A stretch of DNA of 64,000 bases from Tubulanus polymorphus (Eukaryota > Nemertea > Palaeonemertea > Tubulaniformes > Tubulanidae): the NCBI RefSeq assembly GCF_964204645.1, contig NC_134032.1, forward strand, positions 5,947,175 through 6,011,174. Reading direction: 5' to 3'. Under the pieces are notes generated by a model. That model ran no database searches and was not told where the DNA came from. It saw nothing but the letters and a program-made list of their open reading frames with translations. The position numbers were made by a program, and so were the translations under genes. Below, one piece after another: positions 58,536 to 64,000 of this stretch (position 1 is its first letter; each line of letters starts with the position of its first letter).

Positions 58536-58687
58536 GAAAGAGAATTGGCTCGGGCCATCCGTAATTTCAATCACACTGTGATTAACAATTTCCTTCAACA
58601 GAAGCAAATTTTGTGGCACTTTTCCCCACCATACGCCTCACACTTTGGGGGTGTATGAGAGAGATTAGTTAAGTCAGTAAAGAGATC
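58536..58687 (+). pseudogene. BEL/Pao integrase fragment, second copy
   Basis: A direct repeat of 51923-52074, with the same premature stop after HFGGV. It then jumps directly into the hairpin module at 58688, skipping the LTR-like 400 bp present in the first copy. Because both copies share the stop, they descend from one already dead element. Confidence 0.75.
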
Positions 58688-58828
58688 ATAGGGAATATGG
58701 GGGTTCAGATCAAAGGTCGAGAGGTCGAGTTCATAAAAATGAAAAATAAATCCTCGCACACTCGAATTTATTTTTCATTTTTATGAATTCGCCCTCTCAA
58801 CCTTTAATCTGAACCCCATATTCCCTAT
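58688..58828. repeat. Long AT-rich hairpin, copy 2
   Basis: Paired arms GGGAATATGGGGGTTCAGAT... and ...ATCTGAACCCCATATTCCC, better matched than in copy 1, with the same TTCATAAAAATGAAAAATAA inner stem and loop CCTCGCACACTCGA. The left arm carries a 9-bp duplication (GGTCGAGAGGTCGAG). Confidence 0.85.
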
Positions 58829-58892
58829 TACTCTTAAAATATTAATCTAAATAACTTCTAAAATCAATTTTAATAAAAAATTGGATATTCAA

Positions 58893-59069
58893 ATGGAATC
58901 AAATAAGTACTACTGTTCAACATGTAAAATTGATTTAGATACATCTCAAAAAGCAAGACATGATAAAACTAAAACACACTTAGAAAATAAATTAAAGTTG
59001 TAATATAAAGATAATACATTAGAAACTAAATTAGATGAATTAGAGAATGAAAAAGAAATATATAAATAT
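58893..59069 (+). pseudogene. AT-rich zinc-finger ORF, truncated second copy
   Basis: Begins MESNKYYCSTCKIDLDTSQK and keeps the first finger (C-x2-C-x11-H-x5-H), but TAA follows ENKLKL at about 58998-59003 after 36 codons. DNA homology to 52674-52850 continues to 59069 and then ends abruptly at a LINE-like segment. Confidence 0.65.
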
Positions 59070-59400
59070 AGCTGCAAAGCAGCGATAACGGGTTTTCTGC
59101 ACAGTCTTTGAATCCTGTTCAACGGTGGATTTTGACGAAGCATTTGATAAGGCACAACATCAGCCATTACTTAACAGGCTATTAGGAAACAGTTTCAATG
59201 ATAGGTCGCGCAAATGGCTCAGCAGTTATCTCTGAACGAAAACTTGTAGCTGATATCAACGGAACGCCTCATCTTGGAATAAGTCGGTCAAACTAGTGGA
59301 GTCACGCAAGGTAGTATCCTAAGTTGTCTTCTGTTTATTGTCCTGGCAAATGGCATACACAGTAATCCAACATATACCAGACCGCGTAAATTTCCAAATC
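59070..59400 (+). pseudogene. LINE reverse transcriptase fragment
   Basis: From about 59125 reads VDFDEAFDKAQHQPLLNRLL and FNDRSRKWLSSYL, then after frameshifts SGVTQGSIL and LLFIVLANGI. These match the RT palm (DFxKAFDxVxHxxLLxKL) and the SGVPQGSxLGPLLF motif of non-LTR retrotransposons. The first catalytic Asp is present but stops and indels follow; no full domain remains. Confidence 0.75.
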
Positions 59401-59940
59401 GACCTTAACACGCTGTACGACCAAAAAACTTAATGTTCCAACAAGAAAATCTTGTTCGAATGAAAATAATTCTGTTTGATCGAACAATACGCTTTTTGCT
59501 TGAACCAAAAATTTTCTTCATTCTGACAAAAAATGTGTTCGAATAAAAAGCTATGTTATTGTTGAAATGAAAAAAAATTTGGTTGAGCGAAAACAATTTT
59601 TTTCGAACGAATGTTTGAATGAAAACAATTCTGTTCGATTGAACGAAATACTTAATACTTTCGGTTCGGAGAAAAAACTTTTTTCAATATACTTGTTCGA
59701 ACGAAAAACTTAATGTTCTGACAAGAAAATTCTGTTCAAATTAAAACGATTCTGTTCAATCGAATGATTGTTCGAACGAAAAACCTTTCGTTTGGACAGA
59801 AAAAAGTTTGTTCAACTTTGTTCTAACGATTTTTTCAAATTGGTTCAATTGTATAGAATATTATTGGTTCGAACGAAATAAATTTTGTTCCGACGAAAGA
59901 ATTTTCAAGCGAAAGGTCTTTTGAACGAAAAAAAAAGATA
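59401..59940. repeat. TTCGAACGAAAA-type low-complexity repeat
   Basis: A dense series of TTCGAACGAAAA, GTTCGAATGAAAA and TTCTGTTCGAT words. No fixed period is clear; it resembles a degraded microsatellite or minisatellite with self-complementary TTCGAA. Confidence 0.65.
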
Positions 59941-60174
59941 TTTCTGGTGCTCCGCAGTAACTTAAAGCCAGACGTAGGTTGTTCTTGTGACACGATGCGA
60001 TCCTCGCGTTGCATCGCAAAATTCGATGCAAGTCACTTGCAATACGATTGTGTGCGACTAGTTTCTGCCAGTCGCAAGAGCGCGTCGGTTGGTTGTGACA
60101 GTCGTGTCGCGTCGCAGAAAGTAGAACACGTACGACTCCATGTGACTGGCGTTGTTGAAAGATGAGGACTGAGT
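59941..60174. other. Unique GC-richer DNA with GTCGC/GCGAC words
   Basis: The 72-codon frame 59947-60165 is Ser/Cys/Arg/Val-rich with no recognised domain. GTCGCAAGAGCG, TCGTGTCGCGTCGC and similar words suggest an old foldback or repeat remnant. Confidence 0.4.
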
Positions 60175-60812
60175 TTCAAGTCGTCAAAACGTCACGATAT
60201 GTCGACATATTCATGACGAATTGATGCGATATATCGACATAAATATGGCGACTTGTCGAGTTGGAACGCAACAACTCGAGGCCCTTTATCGCTTCCGTAG
60301 ATCTTTCATTAAGTAGGATCACTTGAATGATCGCTTTAATATCACTTTAAAAAAAAGGGATCTGCCAAAATGACCTTAATATTCGACACTATATCTACGG
60401 AAGCGATAAGGGGCCTCGAGATGACGCGTTCCAACTCGACAAGTCGCCATATTATTGTCGACTTGATGCGATATATCGCGTCAAGTCGACATGAATATGT
60501 CGATATATCGTGACGTTTTGACGACATATTTCGTTTTCTCAACCATTTTCCTCGCGACAAGTCGACATATTCATGACGACTTGAAACTCAGTCGTCATAT
60601 TACTGGCGTCCTCATCTTACATTTAGACATGTCTTCAAATGACGGCTTGTCCCGTGGAAAATGAGCAAATAAGCGAAATTTGTCGTGAAAACGTCACGAT
60701 ATGTAGACATATTCATGTGGACTTGACACGATATATCGCGATATATCGACATAAATATGGCGACTTGTCGAGTTTGAACGCGACGACTCGAGGCCCTTTA
60801 TCGCTTCCGTAC
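60175..60812. mobile_element. Large foldback with TCGACATA-rich arms and a third partial copy
   Basis: Left arm about 60175-60303 and right arm about 60391-60600 are reverse complements with gaps (CTCGAGGCCC...CGCTTCCGTAGAT versus ATCTACGGAAGCGATAAGGGG; GACTTGTCGAGTTGGAACGC; ACTGAGTTTCAAGTCGTC). About 85 bp separate them. A third, direct copy of the left arm is at about 60685-60812. Words such as GATATATCGACATA and GTCGACATATTCATG repeat inside each arm. No coding sequence. Confidence 0.75.
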
Positions 60813-60927
60813 TATATCAGATTAATCGACTTATAGGCGAAAGATAGGCTATATCAGACTAATAGGCGAAAGCATAAGTCTTTATTACGTTATTAATTGG
60901 CCTAATTATTCAAAAGCTAATAATGTA

Positions 60928-63650
60928 GGCGACAAAACCAAAAAAATTAATTGTCGCGGGCGATAAAACCAAAATAATCAATTGTCGCGGGCGATAAAAC
61001 CAAAATAATAAATTGTCGCAGACGATAAAACCAAAATAATGAATTGTCGCAGGCGATAAAACCAAAATATTGAAGTGTCGCAGGCGATAAAACCGTGACA
61101 AAAAGAAGAAAAAAAATTGTCGCGGGCGATAAAACCAAAATAATGAATTGTCGCGGGCGATAAAACCAAAATATTGAATTGTCGTGGGTGACAAAACCAA
61201 AATATTGTTTTGTCGCGGTGATAAAACCAAATTAATGAATTGTCGCGGGCGATAAAACCAAAATAATGAATTGTCGCGGGCGATAAAACCAAAATAATGA
61301 ATTGTCGCTGGCGATAAAACCAAAATATTGAATTGTCGCGGGCTACAAATCCAAAATCATGAATTGTCGCGGGCGACAAAAACAAAATATTCAATTGCCG
61401 CAGGCGACAAAACCAAACTAATGAATTGTCGTGGGCGATAAAACCAAAATAATGAATTGTCGCAGGCGATAAAACCAAGATATTGAAGTGTCGCAGGCGA
61501 CAAAACCGCGACAAAAAGAAAAAAAAATTGTCGCGGGCGATAAAACCAAAATAATGAATTGTCGCGGGCGATAAAACCAAAATATTGAATTGTCGTGGGC
61601 GACAAATCCAAAAAATGAATTGTCGCGGGCGATAAAACCAAAATCTTGAATTGTCGCTATTGTCGCGTGCGACAAAACCAAAATAATGAATTGTCGCGGG
61701 CGATAAAACCAAAATATTGAATTGTCGTGGGCGACAAAACCAAAATATTGTTTTGTCGCGGGTGATAAAACCAAATTAATGAATTGTCCTGGGCGATAAA
61801 ACCAAAATAATGAATTGTCGCGGGCGATAAAACCAAAATATTGAATTGTCGTGGGCGACAAAACCAAAATATTGTTTTGTCGCGGGTGACAAAACCAAAT
61901 TAATGAATTGTCGCGGGCGATAAAACCAAAATAATGAATTGTCGCTGACGATAAAACCAAAAAAATGAATTGTCGCGGGCGATAAAACCAAAATAATAAA
62001 TTGTCGCAGACGATAAAACCAAAAAAATGAATTTTCGCGGGCGATAAAACCAAAATCATGAATTGTCGCGGGCGAAAAAAACAAAATATTCAATTGTCGC
62101 GGGCGACAAAACCAAACTAATGATTTGTCGCGGGCGATAAAACCAAAATAATGAATTGTCGCAGGCGATAAAACCAAAATATTGAAGTGTCGCAGGCGAT
62201 TAAACCGTGACAAAAAGAAAAAAAAATTGTTGCGGGCGATAAAACCAAAATAATGAATTGTCGCGGGCGATAAAACCAAAATATTGAATTGTCGTGGGCG
62301 ACAAATCCAAAAAATGAATTGTCGCGGGCGATAAAACCAAAATCTTGAATTGTCGCTATTGTCGCGTGCGACAAAACCAAAATAATGAATTGTCGCGGGC
62401 GATAAAACCAAAATAATGAATTGTCGCGGGCGATAAAACCAAAATATTGAATTGTCGTGGGCGACAAAACCAAAATATTGTTTTGTCGCGGTGATAAAAC
62501 CAAATTAATGAATTGTCGCGGGCGATAAAACCAAAATAATGAATTGTCGCGGGCGATAAAACCAAAATATTGAATTGTCGTGGGCGACAAAACCAAAATA
62601 TTGTTTTGTCGCGGGTGACAAAACCAAATTAATGAATTGTCGCGGGCGATAAAACCAAAATAATGAATTGTCGCGGGCGATAAAACCAAAATAATGAATT
62701 GTCGCTGGCGATAAAACCAAAATATTGAATTGTCGCGGGCGACAAATCCAAAATCATGAATTGTCGCGGGCGACAAAAACAAAATATTCAATTGTCGCGG
62801 GCGACAAAACCAAACTAATGAATTGTCGCGGGCGATAAAACCAAAATAATGAATTGTCGCAGGCGATAAAACCAAAATATTGAAGTGTCGCAGGCGATAA
62901 AACCGCGACAAAAAGAAAAAAAAAATTGTCGCGGGCGATAAAACCAAAATAATGAATTGTCGCGGGCGATAAAACCAAAATATTGAATTGTCGTGGGCGA
63001 CAAATCCAAAAAATGAATTGTCGCGGGCGATAAAACCAAAATCTTGAATTGTCGCTATTGTCGCGTGCGACAAAACCAAAATAATGAATTGTCGCGGGCG
63101 ATAAAACCAAAATAATGAATTGTCGCGGGCGATAAAACCAAAATATTGAATTGTCGTGGGCGACAAAACCAAAATATTGTTTTGTCGCGGGTGATAAAAC
63201 CAAATTAATGAATTGTCCCGGGCGATAAAACCAAAATAATGAATTGTCGCGGGCGATAAAACCAAAATATTGAATTGTCGTGGGCGACAAAACCAAAATA
63301 TTGTTTTGTCGCGGGTGACAAAACCAAATTAATGAATTGTCGCGGGCGATAAAACCAAAATAATGAATTGTCGCGGGCGATAAAACCAAAATAATGAATT
63401 GTCGCTGGCGATAAAACCAAAATGTTGAATTGTCGCGGGCGACAAATCCAAAAGATGAATTGTCGCGGCAGAAAAACCAAAATCTTGAATTGTCGCGGGT
63501 GACAAAACCAAATTAATGAATTGTCGCGGGCGATAAAACCAAAATAATGAATTGTCGCGGGCGATAAAACCAAAATAATGAATTGTCGCGGGCGACAAAA
63601 CCAAAATTATTGATTTGTCGCGTTATTTTAGTTTTGTCGTTTTGTCATAA
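60928..63650. repeat. 31-bp satellite array with 699-bp higher-order repeat
   Basis: About 86 head-to-tail units of 31 bp, each AATTGTCGCGGGCGATAAAA followed by CCAAAATAATG or CCAAAATATTG. Variants (GTCGTGGGCGAC, TTTTGTCGCGGGTGA, AAATCCAAAA) recur in fixed order. A marker junction, TTGTCGCTATTGTCGCG, occurs at 61651, 62350 and 63049, exactly 699 bp apart, and a GACAAAAAGAAAAAAAA insert at about 61508, 62210 and 62909, with a shorter-spaced one at 61101. Because 31 is not a multiple of three and the minus strand of the unit has no stop in any frame, long minus-strand frames (up to 382 codons) arise without being genes. Confidence 0.92.
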
Positions 63651-64000
63651 TGTCGCCCTCATTTGCATATACGTGTTTTTTTTTACGCATGGCCCTTATC
63701 AGCCACCATACTAAAGCCTTAAGGTCGCGTATCGAGTTTTACGCTAAAACTCGATAAACACTTCAAGCGACACAGCGAACGATCTCCTTTCCCCCACAGC
63801 GAAAGCTAAACCTAGTAGAGGCTACTAGCCTATGTAGGCCTATGTATATGCGTAGGCCTAACATCCGGACAGATTGGTCGTAGGCCTATTGAATTTAACA
63901 ACCCACCTAAATATCTTTTTTTTAAATAATTAATTTTGTTTTGAAGTTCAATCCAATGAGTCCGTTAATAAACGCAACAATTGTACTGTGTTTGTTTGAT
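63651..64000. other. Non-coding end of window
   Basis: Contains a CGAGTTTTACGCTAAAACTCG palindrome near 63735-63755 and several GTAGGCCTA words near 63830-63890. No gene seen. Confidence 0.5.

Noticed and set aside
60910-63604. Many long minus-strand open frames (up to 382 codons) that look like a repetitive Phe/Trp/Tyr-rich protein
   Set aside because: They are read-throughs of the 31-bp satellite in all three frames; no independent sign of coding.
60928-63650. CRISPR-like array of regular short repeats
   Set aside because: Units are contiguous without unique spacers, the context is animal DNA, and no cas genes exist.

Overview
The window looks like gene-poor, AT-rich chromosomal DNA from an invertebrate animal. 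Three things support this. There is one neuropeptide precursor with a eukaryotic 3' splice acceptor just upstream and a poly(A) signal downstream. There are BEL/Pao LTR retrotransposon and LINE remains. There are many short non-autonomous DNA transposons, tRNA-derived SINE-like pieces and satellites. The neuropeptide is of the DH44 / CRF / egg-laying-hormone type, which points to a protostome, perhaps a lophotrochozoan (mollusc, annelid, brachiopod or similar). The exact phylum cannot be read from the sequence.

Layout. 1-33.8 kb: no convincing protein-coding gene; it holds a hAT-like element (2234-2800), several short inverted-repeat families, degenerate minisatellites (about 100-bp period at 24.1-24.5 kb, about 95-bp period at 32.8-33.15 kb) and a tRNA-like SINE (26.0-26.2 kb). 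33.87-34.26 kb: a complete single-exon coding sequence for a secreted, amidated peptide, the only host gene I can support well. 34.6-42 kb: more MITEs (one Harbinger-like family has visible 3-bp target duplications), SINE pieces and a doubtful minus-strand membrane-protein remnant. 42.4-47.9 kb: a decayed LINE that has been invaded at least twice, once by a foldback element filled with ACTATTCTA-type repeats and once by a MITE that itself contains another MITE. 48.0-49.3 kb: an internally deleted BEL/Pao remnant. 43.1-43.8 and 51.2-51.8 kb: two inverted copies of a 660-bp repeat. 51.9-59.1 kb: a nearly full-length but broken BEL/Pao element (Gag, protease remnant, RT, RNase H, integrase), flanked on both sides by directly repeated modules made of an integrase fragment, a long AT-rich hairpin and a zinc-finger ORF. 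59.1-64 kb: a LINE fragment, TTCGAACGAAA-type low-complexity DNA, a large foldback, and a 2.7-kb array of a 31-bp satellite with a 699-bp higher-order period.

The genes do not form a pathway. The neuropeptide gene is a stand-alone signalling gene; almost everything else is mobile DNA and its debris. Many long open frames at the right end are by-products of a satellite whose unit length is not a multiple of three.
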